64,000 bases of DNA from Gluconobacter sp. Dm-62 (GCF_018256155.1 NZ_JAERLY010000001.1:1-64000); one strand, 5' to 3'. Shown: positions 33,497-43,183, counted from the first letter of the stretch. Numbers and translations: made by a program. Notes: generated from the sequence alone by a model not told the origin.

Positions 33497-36016
33497 TCAG
33501 TAATTGACGCGCGCAATAAAGCCGAAATTGCGGGGCTGCGTGACATAGGCATACCAACTGCCATTGCCGGAAGCCGCACTTCCCTGCGAGATCTGCGTCA
33601 CACGTCGCTCGTCCGTCGCATTATTGATAAATCCGGAAAGCTCCCAGCGGCCCTGATGGTCACGCAGCCCGAAGTTCAGGTTCAGCGTTCCGTAAGCCGG
33701 CACCCAGCCATAAGCGGAGTTGTTGCTGGAGGTGTTCATGCGCGTATTGTAATTATAGCTCCCGCCAGCATAGGCATCGAGGCGACGGGAAAAGACTTTT
33801 CCGATCCCGTGCGAATACTGCACCGCAGCGGATAGGGCCCATCTCGGAACAAACGGGATCTGGGTGTGCGCCAGACTATAAGCGCCCGTCCATGCCACTT
33901 CCGGCGGGGCGCTTGTGGAATATTGCAGGAACTGTGCATCGTTATAAGACGCTGAAAGAGACGTCACGAGATTGACGATTGGGCTGTAATGGATATCCAT
34001 TTCCGCACCACGGACGCGGACTTTTGGCGCACTGCTCAGATAGGACACCAGCGCGCCCTGATATTCGCGGACGGCCGTTACCTGATAATTGTGATCGTTG
34101 GTCTGATACAGCGCGCCACTGACCAGAAGACGATTTTGCAGGAACTGCGCTTTCGCCCCGACCTCGAACGCATCGTCCGTCTCTTTCCCGACATTCGGAG
34201 ATACCGCTCCCTGAGAGAGCTGGTTTGCCGAAAATGATACCAGGTTAAGACCACCGGATTTTCCGCCGCGCCCATAACGGCCATAGATCATGGCGTTATC
34301 CGTCAGATGGTATTTCGCAACAAACTGTCCGGTTACGAAACCATTATCGAGATGCGCGCCATATCCCGTATTGGTCCCGTACAGGGCCCAGATTTTCTGC
34401 GCCGTCGCCAGAGAAGTTACGGCGGAATTATAACTCCCCGGTGTTACCTGCCACTGGGAGTAACTTCCCGTTTTTGTATCGTAATTATATCTGACCCCTG
34501 TCACGAAATCGAGTTTCCGGGTGACGTGCCAGGTCCCGTCCGCATACAGGCCATAATAATTGGTCGTCGGCTGTCCATAGCTGCGGACGTCATAATCGTT
34601 CAGGACATTGGATGCCTGTGCTGTGGAAACACCGGCGACAGGCGAACTTCCCGTTCCGTAGCCGTACCAGGCTCCGGCATCCGGCCCATAGCGGGTATCA
34701 CCGTAAACGCGGTTTTCCTGCCACATGTAGAAGGCGCCCACACGGTAATCGAGCAAATGTCCCCAGTTACTGGAAAAACGGAGCTCCTGTGTGAACTGGT
34801 TCTGGTCGACCTTCGCGTTGGAGTTCACGATGGCATTGGCCGGGCCCAGGTCTCCATCATTATGGGGCGCCCAGTCCCACCACCGGAAAGCCGTGATGGA
34901 GGACAGCGTGAAATTGGAATGATGCCAGTCTACATGGCCCGAAAGTCCCATGTCTTCCTGTTCAGCATCGGAAAGGGAGCTTCGATTGATGGTATAGGGC
35001 GCATTGGATGGTGAGGTTGGAGCATAGCCGGCCCATCCCAGACGCTGTGCAAGCGTTCCCGCGACAGCGCTGCCATCCGTCTTGGTTGCGACGACCTTGT
35101 AAAGGCCGCCCGAGCAGCAGTTTTCACGCAGATGGGCGTAATCCCCCGTCAGCCGAATGCTCAGTTCGTCCGTGGGATGATACAGGACCTGAGCCCGGAA
35201 AGAGCGGCTTGTCTGCCCGTTAACATCCCCTCCACCCGCAAGGTTCTTGACCCAGCCGCTATTCCCATAACCCAGCGCACTCAGGCGAATGGCAAGCTTG
35301 TCTTTGATAAGCGGCGTCGTAACGCCAAGGCTCCAGCGGTTGTAATCATAATTGCCGACCCCCGCTTCCCCATAGACATGACGTGTATGCAGATCCGGTG
35401 CTGCTGTCGTGAGCTGAATGGCGCCGGCCGTAGACGTCATGCCCCCTTCCGTCCCGGCAGGCCCACGCAGAACGGTAATGCCGTTCAGGTCGACCAGATC
35501 ACTGAGCGCGGTAGCCGGGCGTGACCGGTACACGCCATCAACATACACGGACACACCGCCCTCGATCCCATCGGTCGGGGCTGTCCCGGCGGCACCGAGG
35601 CCACGGATATTGATGGTTGTATTGCGTGGATTGGAAATGTTGAGCTGAACCGTAGGGAGCAGACGCGCGGCCTGAGGCAGAGCCGTAATATGCTCAGCTT
35701 TCAGTTCCTGGGCGCTGATCCGCGTCGCCGCCTGCGGGACATTCTGAAGATCGCGTGTTTCCCTGTCGATCGTCTGGGCCGCACGCTGTGCCTGCGACGC
35801 GACCACATGGATTTCCTCGGAATGTGAAGCCGGCGCCTTTCCGGATTTCACGGCCGGATGAGCGGCCAGAACTGATTTGACCGGACGATGTCTGCGCGCA
35901 GCATGCGTGGCAGTACTGCTGTCATTGGGATGAGGCGCCTGTGCCTGTGCACTTTCCCATCCTGTTACATCAACCACGGCCGCGATGGCGGTGAGCAGGA
36001 CATATTTTTTCTTCAT
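33497..36016 (-). CDS. TonB-dependent receptor, sulfatase-linked
   Basis: 839 residues with signal peptide (MKKKYVLLTAIAAV..., cleavage near AQAQA) and a long low-complexity His/Lys/Pro-rich linker before the plug. The plug starts at EEIHVVASQAQ and includes TTINIRGLGAAGTAPTDGIE, GGVSVYVDGVYRSRP and VLRGPAGTEGG; the barrel ends with a C-terminal aromatic-type strand (NFGFIARVNY). First gene of an operon with two sulfatases, so it probably imports sulfate esters or a sulfated ligand across the outer membrane. GGAG lies eleven bases before the start. Confidence 0.88.
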   Translation of the reverse strand: MKKKYVLLTAIAAVVDVTGWESAQAQAPHPNDSSTATHAARRHRPVKSVLAAHPAVKSGKAPASHSEEIHVVASQAQRAAQTIDRETRDLQNVPQAATRISAQELKAEHITALPQAARLLPTVQLNISNPRNTTINIRGLGAAGTAPTDGIEGGVSVYVDGVYRSRPATALSDLVDLNGITVLRGPAGTEGGMTSTAGAIQLTTAAPDLHTRHVYGEAGVGNYDYNRWSLGVTTPLIKDKLAIRLSALGYGNSGWVKNLAGGGDVNGQTSRSFRAQVLYHPTDELSIRLTGDYAHLRENCCSGGLYKVVATKTDGSAVAGTLAQRLGWAGYAPTSPSNAPYTINRSSLSDAEQEDMGLSGHVDWHHSNFTLSSITAFRWWDWAPHNDGDLGPANAIVNSNAKVDQNQFTQELRFSSNWGHLLDYRVGAFYMWQENRVYGDTRYGPDAGAWYGYGTGSSPVAGVSTAQASNVLNDYDVRSYGQPTTNYYGLYADGTWHVTRKLDFVTGVRYNYDTKTGSYSQWQVTPGSYNSAVTSLATAQKIWALYGTNTGYGAHLDNGFVTGQFVAKYHLTDNAMIYGRYGRGGKSGGLNLVSFSANQLSQGAVSPNVGKETDDAFEVGAKAQFLQNRLLVSGALYQTNDHNYQVTAVREYQGALVSYLSSAPKVRVRGAEMDIHYSPIVNLVTSLSASYNDAQFLQYSTSAPPEVAWTGAYSLAHTQIPFVPRWALSAAVQYSHGIGKVFSRRLDAYAGGSYNYNTRMNTSSNNSAYGWVPAYGTLNLNFGLRDHQGRWELSGFINNATDERRVTQISQGSAASGNGSWYAYVTQPRNFGFIARVNY

Positions 36017-36241
36017 AGCCAGAACGCTCCCGGAGCCGCTTTAACACTTATTTTTATAGTTGTTATATCCAAAAACGATATATACTCGTTATAACTTAGT
36101 CCATACACCCGCTTGCGATTCGGTGAACATTTATAGTTACTATTTTAGGTAGTTTTATAGGCATCTTGGCGGCTTCGATCACAGCGATGAACGCAGAACA
36201 GAATCTCAACCTTACTCACCCGCTGTCAGGAAAGTTTGGCA
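36017..36241. promoter_or_regulatory. Divergent AT-rich promoter region, TonB receptor / broken sulfatase
   Basis: 225 bp, very AT-rich. CTTATTTTTATAGTTGTTAT (36047-36066) carries the TTATTTnTATnA core seen in other promoters of the sulfur cluster. GTTATAAC occurs at 36088-36095. Further AT-rich repeats of TATAGTT and TAGTTTTATAG lie at about 36130-36160, on the side of the broken sulfatase. Confidence 0.4.
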
Positions 36242-36598
36242 ATGCAGCGACGTGATCTTCTGCTTGCTCTTGGAGGGGTGTCTGCCATGCCTCTTTCTTC
36301 AGGCCGTTCACTGGCAGAGCCCTTCTTCAGGAAGACGCCCCGACCCAATATTCTGGTCTTTTTCTCGGACGACCACGCACGCTGGCTTCAGCAGGCTTAT
36401 GGCAATTCCGAAGTCAGGACGCCCAACATGCAACGCCTTGCACAGCGGGGCGTGCGCATGACCAATGCTTTCACGACCAGTCCGGTTTGCTCCCCGGCCC
36501 GAAGCAGGCTGAACCTGGAATCCCAGCCCCTTGCAACCACCGAAAGTCCCTGGCTGCTGGCTCTGAAAAAACCGTCCCCAGCACAGCCTCCCCCTTAA
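36242..36598 (+). pseudogene. Truncated sulfatase (N-terminal remnant)
   Basis: 118 residues from the ATG at 36242 (CAGGAAAG upstream). It has an intact Tat signal (MQRRDLLLALGGVSAMPLSS), the metal-binding NILVFFSDDHARW and the sulfatase signature up to PVCSPARS (Cys at about 83). Immediately after that the sequence stops resembling a sulfatase (where the family has an L-x-TG type continuation) and ends about 30 residues later. More than three quarters of the enzyme, including other metal ligands, is missing, so it cannot be active. The abrupt change suggests an internal deletion. A hairpin follows at 36587-36613. Confidence 0.8.
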
Positions 36599-36613
36599 GT
36601 TGCCAGGGGGAGG
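36587..36613. terminator. Hairpin at the convergent end of the broken sulfatase
   Basis: CCTCCCCCT-taagttgcc-AGGGGGAGG, a perfect 9-bp stem spanning the stop codon of the remnant, 37 bp from the stop of the facing sulfatase gene. Probably the terminator of the original gene. Confidence 0.6.
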
Positions 36614-36649
36614 CGTGTTTGCAGCCCGGGTTACCAGACCTGCTGGCCG

Positions 36650-38089
36650 TCAGTCGTCCGATTTCGGGACACCGTAATGATCCGCGAAATGCGGACCGTC
36701 CGCTCCCCAGCTATAGCTTCCCTTGGGGAAGGGCAGCATGGTTGCATTCCACGCGGCCCATTCTTTCTTCAGTCTCGCAAACAGTTCCGGCTTGCGGTCT
36801 TTCAGATTGGCCCTCTCACGCGGATCACTGACGACATCAAAGAGAAATTCATTGTCTCCGATTTTCAGATATTTGTAGTCGCCATCCAGATGCGCATGCT
36901 GGTCGTGAATTTTATAACGCCAGAACAGCGATCGGGACTGACGCTTTGATGGATCAAGCACGAAAGGCAAAAGACTTGTCCCATCGGATGGGAATGTGGC
37001 GTCCGGCGTCGCTCCCGCAGCGGCCAGAAAACTCGGCAGCCAGTCCATTGTGATAAGGGTCTGATCGCTTTCGGACCCAGCCGTCACCCGTGCCGGCCAT
37101 CTCAGAACCGCCGGCACCCTCAGGCCACCTTCGAGAAGTTCTCCTTTCATACCCGTAAAAGGCCAGATGTCGGAAAAGCGTTCACCCCCATTATCGCTGG
37201 TAAACACGACGATCGTATTTTCCGTCAGATGATGGCTGTCGAGCGCCGCAAGTACACGCCCGATCTGGTCATCCATAGCCCTGACCATGCGACCATAGGT
37301 TTTCTGCGTTCCGCCATCATAATCAAAGATCTTGCCCTTCAGGCGCTTTGACTCGGCTTCATCCTCCGGCCCTTCCCAGGGCCAGTGCGGTGCATTGAAA
37401 TGCAGACTGAGGAAGAACGGTGCTGCCCGCCCGGCAAAACTGTCGACCAGACGGACAGCCTCGTCCCCCAGAAGCCGCGTGAGATAACCATGATCGTGGA
37501 TCAGATGATCATCCCGATAGAACTGATCCTCGCCGGGCTTGCCCTGATGGGTGAAATAATCGGCGGCTCCACCCGAAATCCCGTAGAAATGGTCATATCC
37601 ACTTTTCAGCGGCCCGAATTCCGGTGGATTTCCAAGATGCCACTTCCCGACCAGAGCCGTTTCGTACCCTGCCCTGTGAAGCTGTTCAGGCAGGGTCGGC
37701 AGACCCGGCGGGAGGCCGACTTTGCCGCTGGAAGACGCAATCGGTTCTTCAAGACCACAGGCAATCCGGTCCTGATAACGCCCGGTAATCAGTGCCGTGC
37801 GGGTCGCGGAGCAAACCGCAGAATTCGCGTAAGCCCGTGTCAGCTTGATGCCTTCATGAGCGATGCGATCAATGGACGGAGTGGTAAAACCCGGTGTCCC
37901 GAAGCAGCTCACATCTGCATATCCGAGATCATCTGCCAGAATAAAAATGATGTTTGGTGCCTTGCCACTCTCAGCAGGCCGGCTCGTGGAGCGGGCCATT
38001 GCCCGCGATCCCAGCCCTGTTATTCCTCCAAGACCAATCCCTGCGACGGTGGAAAGGAAGGCGCGACGCCTCTGGACAAATCGGGTCAT
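36650..38089 (-). CDS. Sulfatase (type I), Tat-exported, CSATR signature
   Basis: 479 residues with a Tat-like leader (QRRRAFLSTVAGIGLGG). NIIFILADDLGYADVSCFG provides the metal ligands. The signature is AVCSATRTALITGRYQ with the formylglycine Cys at about 93, having Ala-Thr instead of the common Pro-Ser after C-S; the C-x-x-x-R spacing is kept. ALVGKWHLGNPPEFGPLKSG and FTSDNGGERFS are also present. Family resemblance is to arylsulfatase A-type enzymes. It is transcribed alone, facing the broken sulfatase and divergent from the sulfotransferase-family gene. Confidence 0.88.
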   Translation of the reverse strand: MTRFVQRRRAFLSTVAGIGLGGITGLGSRAMARSTSRPAESGKAPNIIFILADDLGYADVSCFGTPGFTTPSIDRIAHEGIKLTRAYANSAVCSATRTALITGRYQDRIACGLEEPIASSSGKVGLPPGLPTLPEQLHRAGYETALVGKWHLGNPPEFGPLKSGYDHFYGISGGAADYFTHQGKPGEDQFYRDDHLIHDHGYLTRLLGDEAVRLVDSFAGRAAPFFLSLHFNAPHWPWEGPEDEAESKRLKGKIFDYDGGTQKTYGRMVRAMDDQIGRVLAALDSHHLTENTIVVFTSDNGGERFSDIWPFTGMKGELLEGGLRVPAVLRWPARVTAGSESDQTLITMDWLPSFLAAAGATPDATFPSDGTSLLPFVLDPSKRQSRSLFWRYKIHDQHAHLDGDYKYLKIGDNEFLFDVVSDPRERANLKDRKPELFARLKKEWAAWNATMLPFPKGSYSWGADGPHFADHYGVPKSDD

Positions 38090-38264
38090 CTGCGAGCTTT
38101 CGATTTATATAAATAACAATTATTTTGTGTGGTATATATTATCAACCATGAAATAGGATGTAAATTCGTAAATCCCATTATTGATGGTTGAAAATCTACC
38201 CAAAAGAGGTTTCAGTTCGAAACCCCGGACGGGGCTTCCAAACGCAGAATGCAAGGTAAGTGAT
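38090..38264. promoter_or_regulatory. Divergent promoter, sulfatase / sulfotransferase-family gene
   Basis: 175 bp, strongly AT-rich near 38100-38170. ATTTATATAAATAAC (38103-38117), read on the other strand, is GTTATTTATATAAAT and matches the TTATTTnTATnA core of nearby sulfur-gene promoters. AAATAA-CAA-TTATTT is a small inverted repeat at about 38111-38125. Confidence 0.4.
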
Positions 38265-39629
38265 ATGGCTTCGTTCCGATTCAGGCTTTCCACCTTCACT
38301 GCGGGAACAATGGCTTTATGCGCCGGTATCGCGCTCCACCCGGATCCGGCGAAAGCAGTCCCAAGCGTGGTCCCGACCGGTGTAACCCGCTACGATCCCG
38401 CAAAGGCCTACAACAGCTTTCTTCTGTTTTCCGGCAGCGATAATCACACGTATCTCATTGACATGAACGGCCACGAAGTCCGGCAATGGGCTCAGTCCGG
38501 CTTCCCTGCCAAATACATCGATCCTGCGTTGGTACAGGGCCAGAAAGGCGTGATCGGCCTTCAGCTTTCGGAAATCCGCGGAGACGGAACCCACAAGATC
38601 CCCGGAGCCACGGCCGGCTTCCGCAACAGGACTTTCGGCTATGTGGACTGGTCAGACAGAACACTCTGGGAATGGGGGCTTCAGTCACCCGAAGGCAATG
38701 CCCGTCAGCACCATGACTGGGCTCGCCTGCCCGATGGCGGTACGCTCCTGCTGGCGAACCAGAACCGCTCTATCCCCGGCGGGGCAAAGCCGGTTCTTGA
38801 CGACGTAATTTACGATATCGCGCCGGATGGCAACATCCGCTGGACCTGGAAAGCGGGCGACCACCTTCAGGAATTCGGATTTACCGGCAGCCAGCTTCAA
38901 CTGGTGCTTCATGCCGAAAATCCCGATTACCTGCATATCAACAACATGCAGCTTGTGGGTGACAATCACTGGTACCGCGCGGGCGACAGGCGCTTTGCGC
39001 CCGACAACATCATGATTGACTCACGGGAGGCGAACTTCATCGCAATTCTGGACCGCCATACCGGCAAGGTTGTCTGGCGTCTGGGACCCAACCTTCCCCA
39101 GCGTCGCCGGAGCGAACCCGCCGTTCCTTTCCCGGTAGACCAGTTCGTCGGCCAGCACGACGCCCATCTGATCCCGGAAGGGCTGCCCGGCGCAGGGAAC
39201 CTGATCGTCTTCGACAATCAGGGCGAAGCAGGCTATCCGGCACGGCCGCTTCAGGTCGCCAACGGTTCCAGAATTCTGGAAATCAATCCCGTAACGGCGC
39301 AGGTCGTCTGGCAGTACACGGGCGAGAATTCGGGCGGGCCGCCTTGGTCCTTCTACAGCAGCTTCATCAGCTCCGTAGACCGACTGCCCAATGGCAACAC
39401 CCTGATCGACGAAGGCATGAACGGCCGCTTTTTTCAGGTCACCCCCACGGGCGAAATCGTTTGGGAATATGTCTCACCCTATACCGGCGAAACGCCCGGC
39501 ACATCCCCAGACAGGCCGACCCGTTCCAACTGGGTTTATCGTATTCAGCCGGTTCCGTATGACTGGACTCCCTCAGGCGTGACTCATACCGAAACAGCCG
39601 TTGTTCCGGCTTTTGCCAAAGAGAAATAG
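38265..39629 (+). CDS. Arylsulfotransferase (ASST)-family protein
   Basis: 454 residues from the ATG at 38265, which has AAGGT eight bases upstream and starts a signal peptide (MASFRFRLSTFTAGTMALCA). The body is a beta-propeller with repeats such as GNIRWTWKAGD, GKVVWRLGP, QVVWQYTGE and GEIVWEYVS, and the HHDWARLPDGGTLLL / GQHDAHLIPEG motifs seen in the ASST (PF05935/PF14269) families. True ASSTs transfer sulfuryl groups between phenols through a histidine intermediate, without PAPS. Surrounded by sulfatases, it may transfer or release sulfate from aryl esters. Enzymatic activity is not certain from sequence. Confidence 0.75.
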   Translation: MASFRFRLSTFTAGTMALCAGIALHPDPAKAVPSVVPTGVTRYDPAKAYNSFLLFSGSDNHTYLIDMNGHEVRQWAQSGFPAKYIDPALVQGQKGVIGLQLSEIRGDGTHKIPGATAGFRNRTFGYVDWSDRTLWEWGLQSPEGNARQHHDWARLPDGGTLLLANQNRSIPGGAKPVLDDVIYDIAPDGNIRWTWKAGDHLQEFGFTGSQLQLVLHAENPDYLHINNMQLVGDNHWYRAGDRRFAPDNIMIDSREANFIAILDRHTGKVVWRLGPNLPQRRRSEPAVPFPVDQFVGQHDAHLIPEGLPGAGNLIVFDNQGEAGYPARPLQVANGSRILEINPVTAQVVWQYTGENSGGPPWSFYSSFISSVDRLPNGNTLIDEGMNGRFFQVTPTGEIVWEYVSPYTGETPGTSPDRPTRSNWVYRIQPVPYDWTPSGVTHTETAVVPAFAKEK

Positions 39630-39639
39630 CACGCACAAC

Positions 39640-39678
39640 GCTCCGGCCTTTCAGGTCATGAGAGGCCGGAGCTTCTTT
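39640..39678. terminator. Strong terminator after the sulfotransferase-family gene
   Basis: GCTCCGGCCT ... AGGCCGGAGC (10-bp perfect stem, 13-nt loop, 39640-39672) followed by TTCTTTCT. It lies between two convergent stops and may serve both. Confidence 0.8.
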
Positions 39679-39679
39679 C

Positions 39680-41077
39680 TCAAGCCGGTACGGTCGGCTC
39701 CTTTGGAGACTGACCATCAACCGGATTTACGACCGCCCCTGCCGGAACCGCCACAGGCCCGTTGAGAAGCGGGTCCTGCGTTTCCTGCATCCAGCGCCTC
39801 AAGCGCTTTCGCATGTCTCCCAGCACCTCATGATACCGGGGATCGGCCCGCAGATTACAGTGCTCCGTAGGATCGAACGTCAGATCATACAGCGCTTCCT
39901 CAGGCAAAATCTGATCCCGCCACCCGGCGCTGACCCAGACGGATTTACTTGGACTGTCATCACAGTTCGGCAGGACAGGCAGCCGACGGTCTCCAAACCT
40001 GCGGATATATTTCCAACGACGGGTCCGCACCGCACGCATCGGCTCATACGCCGCGTGATACGTCATCTCGGCAAAAACGGCATCCCGGACCTCGTCTTGC
40101 CCGCCCCGCAAGACAGGCAGGAATGACCGCCCCGTCAGCCAGGACGGATGGGGGATGCCCAGATAATCATAGACCGTCGGAAAGACATCAATCTGGGAAA
40201 CCATTACGTCCGACTGATGCCCCGCAGCCAGACCGGGCCCACGCATGATAAGCGCCGTTCCGATCCCGTCATCCGTCAGATTGCATTTCATGCGCGGGAA
40301 CGCGACACCGTGATCCGTTACGAAAATGACCAGCGTGTTCTGGTCATAACCATTTCGGGACAGTGCCCGCAGAACATGCCCCACGCCCGCATCCAGTTGT
40401 CGTGCGCTGGCTCCGAAAGCCGCAAAATCGTGCCGGATCTCCGGTGTATCAGGAAGAGGCCGGGGAATATCGCGGACACGATCCAGATCTGCCTGCGTTG
40501 GATCAGGGTATTCACGGTGTGTCTCGAAAAATCCGACGTCCAGAAAGAACGGCTGCTTTGGTCGGCTGTCCAGAAAGCGCTCGGCAATAGGCGCGACAAT
40601 TGCCGCTTCGGCACGCCATTTCCCGTTTTCGTCGCGGTAGCCGAGATTTCTATCATATCCCAGCGTATCCGGGTCAGCGGCGACATGCTGCATCCCTGTC
40701 AGCACGGCCTGATATCCGAATTTCTGCAGATCCCGGAAAAGGAGCTGTCGCGGATCGTTCAGGCTGAAACCACGATGTGCCAGCCCGATCATCCCTGAGC
40801 GATGTGGGGACTGTCCGGTCAGAAGAGCCGCACGGCTGGGTGAACAGACCGGCGCCGCACTGAAAGCCTGCCGGAACAGCACGCCACTTCGGGCCAGAGC
40901 CGCTATTTCCGGTGTGGAGACAGCGCTGTCATAAGGCTCAAGGGACCGCCCACTGTCATGGGAGTGAATATAGAGAATATTCGTCCACCGGCGCGCGGCA
41001 AAAGCTTGCCCATACCCCGTCGCCGCGAAGGCTCCTCCGCCCGCAGCAAGGAAGCTGCGACGTTTGACCTGTACCAT
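39680..41077 (-). CDS. Sulfatase (N-sulfoglucosamine sulfohydrolase-like), Tat-exported
   Basis: 465 residues with Tat leader (VKRRSFLAAGGGAFAATG). The N-terminal metal site is NILYIHSHDSGR, with HDSG in place of the DD of arylsulfatases, as in heparan N-sulfatase-like members. Signature VCSPSRAALLTGQSP (Cys near 78) and VIFVTDHGVAFPRMKC later are clear. The GKWH motif is replaced by TGMQH, again usual for the sulfamidase-like subgroup. It probably acts on a sulfated sugar or similar ester. It follows the 673-residue sulfatase gene by 84 bp on the minus strand. Confidence 0.88.
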   Translation of the reverse strand: MVQVKRRSFLAAGGGAFAATGYGQAFAARRWTNILYIHSHDSGRSLEPYDSAVSTPEIAALARSGVLFRQAFSAAPVCSPSRAALLTGQSPHRSGMIGLAHRGFSLNDPRQLLFRDLQKFGYQAVLTGMQHVAADPDTLGYDRNLGYRDENGKWRAEAAIVAPIAERFLDSRPKQPFFLDVGFFETHREYPDPTQADLDRVRDIPRPLPDTPEIRHDFAAFGASARQLDAGVGHVLRALSRNGYDQNTLVIFVTDHGVAFPRMKCNLTDDGIGTALIMRGPGLAAGHQSDVMVSQIDVFPTVYDYLGIPHPSWLTGRSFLPVLRGGQDEVRDAVFAEMTYHAAYEPMRAVRTRRWKYIRRFGDRRLPVLPNCDDSPSKSVWVSAGWRDQILPEEALYDLTFDPTEHCNLRADPRYHEVLGDMRKRLRRWMQETQDPLLNGPVAVPAGAVVNPVDGQSPKEPTVPA

Positions 41078-41161
41078 TCTGGTCCTCCGGATCTCCCGGC
41101 CCGGAGCGGGGCCGCACGCCCTTCAGGCGCAAAGAAAGTTGAAATACTGTGCCCCAGATGC

Positions 41162-43183
41162 CTAGATCTGCGGATCGCCGATCTTGCCGCCCATGGCAGC
41201 CACCAGCATCTTTCCCGCCGGACTCTGCATGGCGCTGGCGTCAAAATCCGATGGCTGTTTCAGGCGCGGCGTATAGGTTCCATCCAGTTTTTCGCTGAGA
41301 TAACGCGCAGCCGCACGCACCGCGAAGAGACCCAGAACGCCCTGCACATCGGGCGGCGCAACACGAGCCGTCAGAGCAGTCTGAATCGCCGTTTTCATAT
41401 CCGGCGAGCGTGCATTTTTTCCATAGGTCGCAGCCAGGACAGCGGCCAGAGACGCATCCGGGTTGGCCTTCTGCGCAATCGTGTCTGCCACCCATCCAAG
41501 CGCCTGTGCTGCATGACTGCCATTCAACAGGATTTCGCCCTGCACCGCCCTGATAACAGCCGAATTCTCTTTCCCGAAGGCCACCGCCACGTCATGGATC
41601 GTCCGGGCATCCAGCGGGGTCTGGACTGCCAGAATCCCCGTAGCGGCCCAGTAACGCAGGACCTCGTTTTTATCCTGAAGAGACGCTCTGAACGCTGGAA
41701 GATTGGCTGCCTGACGCTGGATCACCTTCGCGCCCAGCGCCAGAAGCGCGGGCAACGGATACACACCGGGCTGTCGGCTTTCCTGATACCCGGACTGTGG
41801 CAGCCCTTCGGCAATGAACGCATTGTCGTGGATCGCAATCATCTGCGCATCAAGAGTGCCGCGCAGTTGCTGTAATGCACTCTGATGCGCGGGATCGTTC
41901 ACGAGGTTGCTGATCTGGTGTGGATCAGCCTCGATGTCGTAAAGCTCCTCACCCGGCTTGTCCTGCCAGAACGCGGCCTGAGTGGAATTCAGCCGCCCCG
42001 CCAGCCACTCCTCTTCCCAGGACTGGTAGCCACGCCCTTTCCACTCATACGCATTATGCTGCCCGTAGATACGGTGCGGCATGTAATTGCGGATATAGCG
42101 ATAGCGATCGTTGCGCACCGTCCGCATCAGGTCCAGCCGTTCGTCCATCCGGTTGCGTCCGCTGAAGACATGATCGCGCGGCGGCGCTATTTGTTGCCCC
42201 AGAAACGGCTGCCCCTGCATATGCGGCGGAATGGGCGCTCCTGCCAGCGCCAGTGTCGTCGGCGCCATGTCGATCAGACTGACCAGATCCGGACTGGGCC
42301 GTCCGGCGTCCCGATGGGCAAGATACTGGAACTCTTCTGGAAAACGCACGATCAGGGGAACATGCAGGCCGCCTTCATAGCAGTACCGCTTGGTTCTGGG
42401 CTGCACACCACCATGGTCGGCAAAGAACATGACGATCGTGTCCTGCGCCAGATTGTCCTGATGCAGTTCGTCCAGAATATGGGCAACAGCCTTGTCCTGC
42501 CGGTTCACCATGTCGATATTGCGCGCAATCGAATCCCTGATGTCAGGCGTATCCGGCAGGTAAGGCGGAATACTGACCCGCGCAGGATCGGTCGCGGTTG
42601 CCCCCGTCTCGAACAGATGGGATTCATGCGTGATCAGATAGTTATAAACCGCGAAAAAGGGTTTCCCCTGCGGCCGGTTGCGCCAGTGCGCCGTCACTGA
42701 ACACTCATCCCAGATGACTTTGGGATCAAGATCGCAGTTGTAGTCGGTAAAGACGTTGTTGGTGCAGTAATACCCTGCATCACGCATCTGCTCGGGCAGA
42801 CTCTGGAACGTGCCCGCAACGCGCGCCACGGCCCGCATATTCTCCGCAGGGCCGCAGCTCTGCGGGTACAGACCCGTCACCAGCGAAAAACGTGATGGGG
42901 AGCAGACCGGTGCGGTGGCGTAAGCGTTCTCGAAACGGATCCCCTCCCGCGCCAGGGCATCAATCGTCGGCGTGACCGCCAGAGAATTTCCGTAACATCC
43001 CAGAAGTGACGCATGAATATCGTGGCATACGATCCAGATGATATTCGGCTTTCGAACCGATTGGGCGGCGGCCGCTGAGGGAAGTGCCTTTGCCGCCCCT
43101 GCCGAAAACGCCGCACTGGCCCCTGCTGTCGCGGCGAGAACACGACGACGACTGACTGTCCTCAACGGGCGGTCCATCCTCAT
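41162..43183 (-). CDS. Sulfatase with C-terminal helical-repeat extension, Tat-exported
   Basis: 673 residues from the ATG at 43183, which overlaps the FGE stop by 4 bp (an in-frame ATG at 43210 would overlap further). Tat leader VSRRRVLAATAG. Metal site IIWIVCHDIHASLLGCYG; signature VCSPSRFSLVTGLYP with Cys near 94; second metal site VMFFADHGGVQPRTKR. After the sulfatase fold ends (around 500), about 170 helical residues follow with a HEAT-like pattern (LQDKNEVLRYWAATGIL, AAQALGWVADTIA), an extension seen in some environmental sulfatases. Translational coupling to its own activating enzyme is notable. Confidence 0.88.
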   Translation of the reverse strand: MRMDRPLRTVSRRRVLAATAGASAAFSAGAAKALPSAAAAQSVRKPNIIWIVCHDIHASLLGCYGNSLAVTPTIDALAREGIRFENAYATAPVCSPSRFSLVTGLYPQSCGPAENMRAVARVAGTFQSLPEQMRDAGYYCTNNVFTDYNCDLDPKVIWDECSVTAHWRNRPQGKPFFAVYNYLITHESHLFETGATATDPARVSIPPYLPDTPDIRDSIARNIDMVNRQDKAVAHILDELHQDNLAQDTIVMFFADHGGVQPRTKRYCYEGGLHVPLIVRFPEEFQYLAHRDAGRPSPDLVSLIDMAPTTLALAGAPIPPHMQGQPFLGQQIAPPRDHVFSGRNRMDERLDLMRTVRNDRYRYIRNYMPHRIYGQHNAYEWKGRGYQSWEEEWLAGRLNSTQAAFWQDKPGEELYDIEADPHQISNLVNDPAHQSALQQLRGTLDAQMIAIHDNAFIAEGLPQSGYQESRQPGVYPLPALLALGAKVIQRQAANLPAFRASLQDKNEVLRYWAATGILAVQTPLDARTIHDVAVAFGKENSAVIRAVQGEILLNGSHAAQALGWVADTIAQKANPDASLAAVLAATYGKNARSPDMKTAIQTALTARVAPPDVQGVLGLFAVRAAARYLSEKLDGTYTPRLKQPSDFDASAMQSPAGKMLVAAMGGKIGDPQI

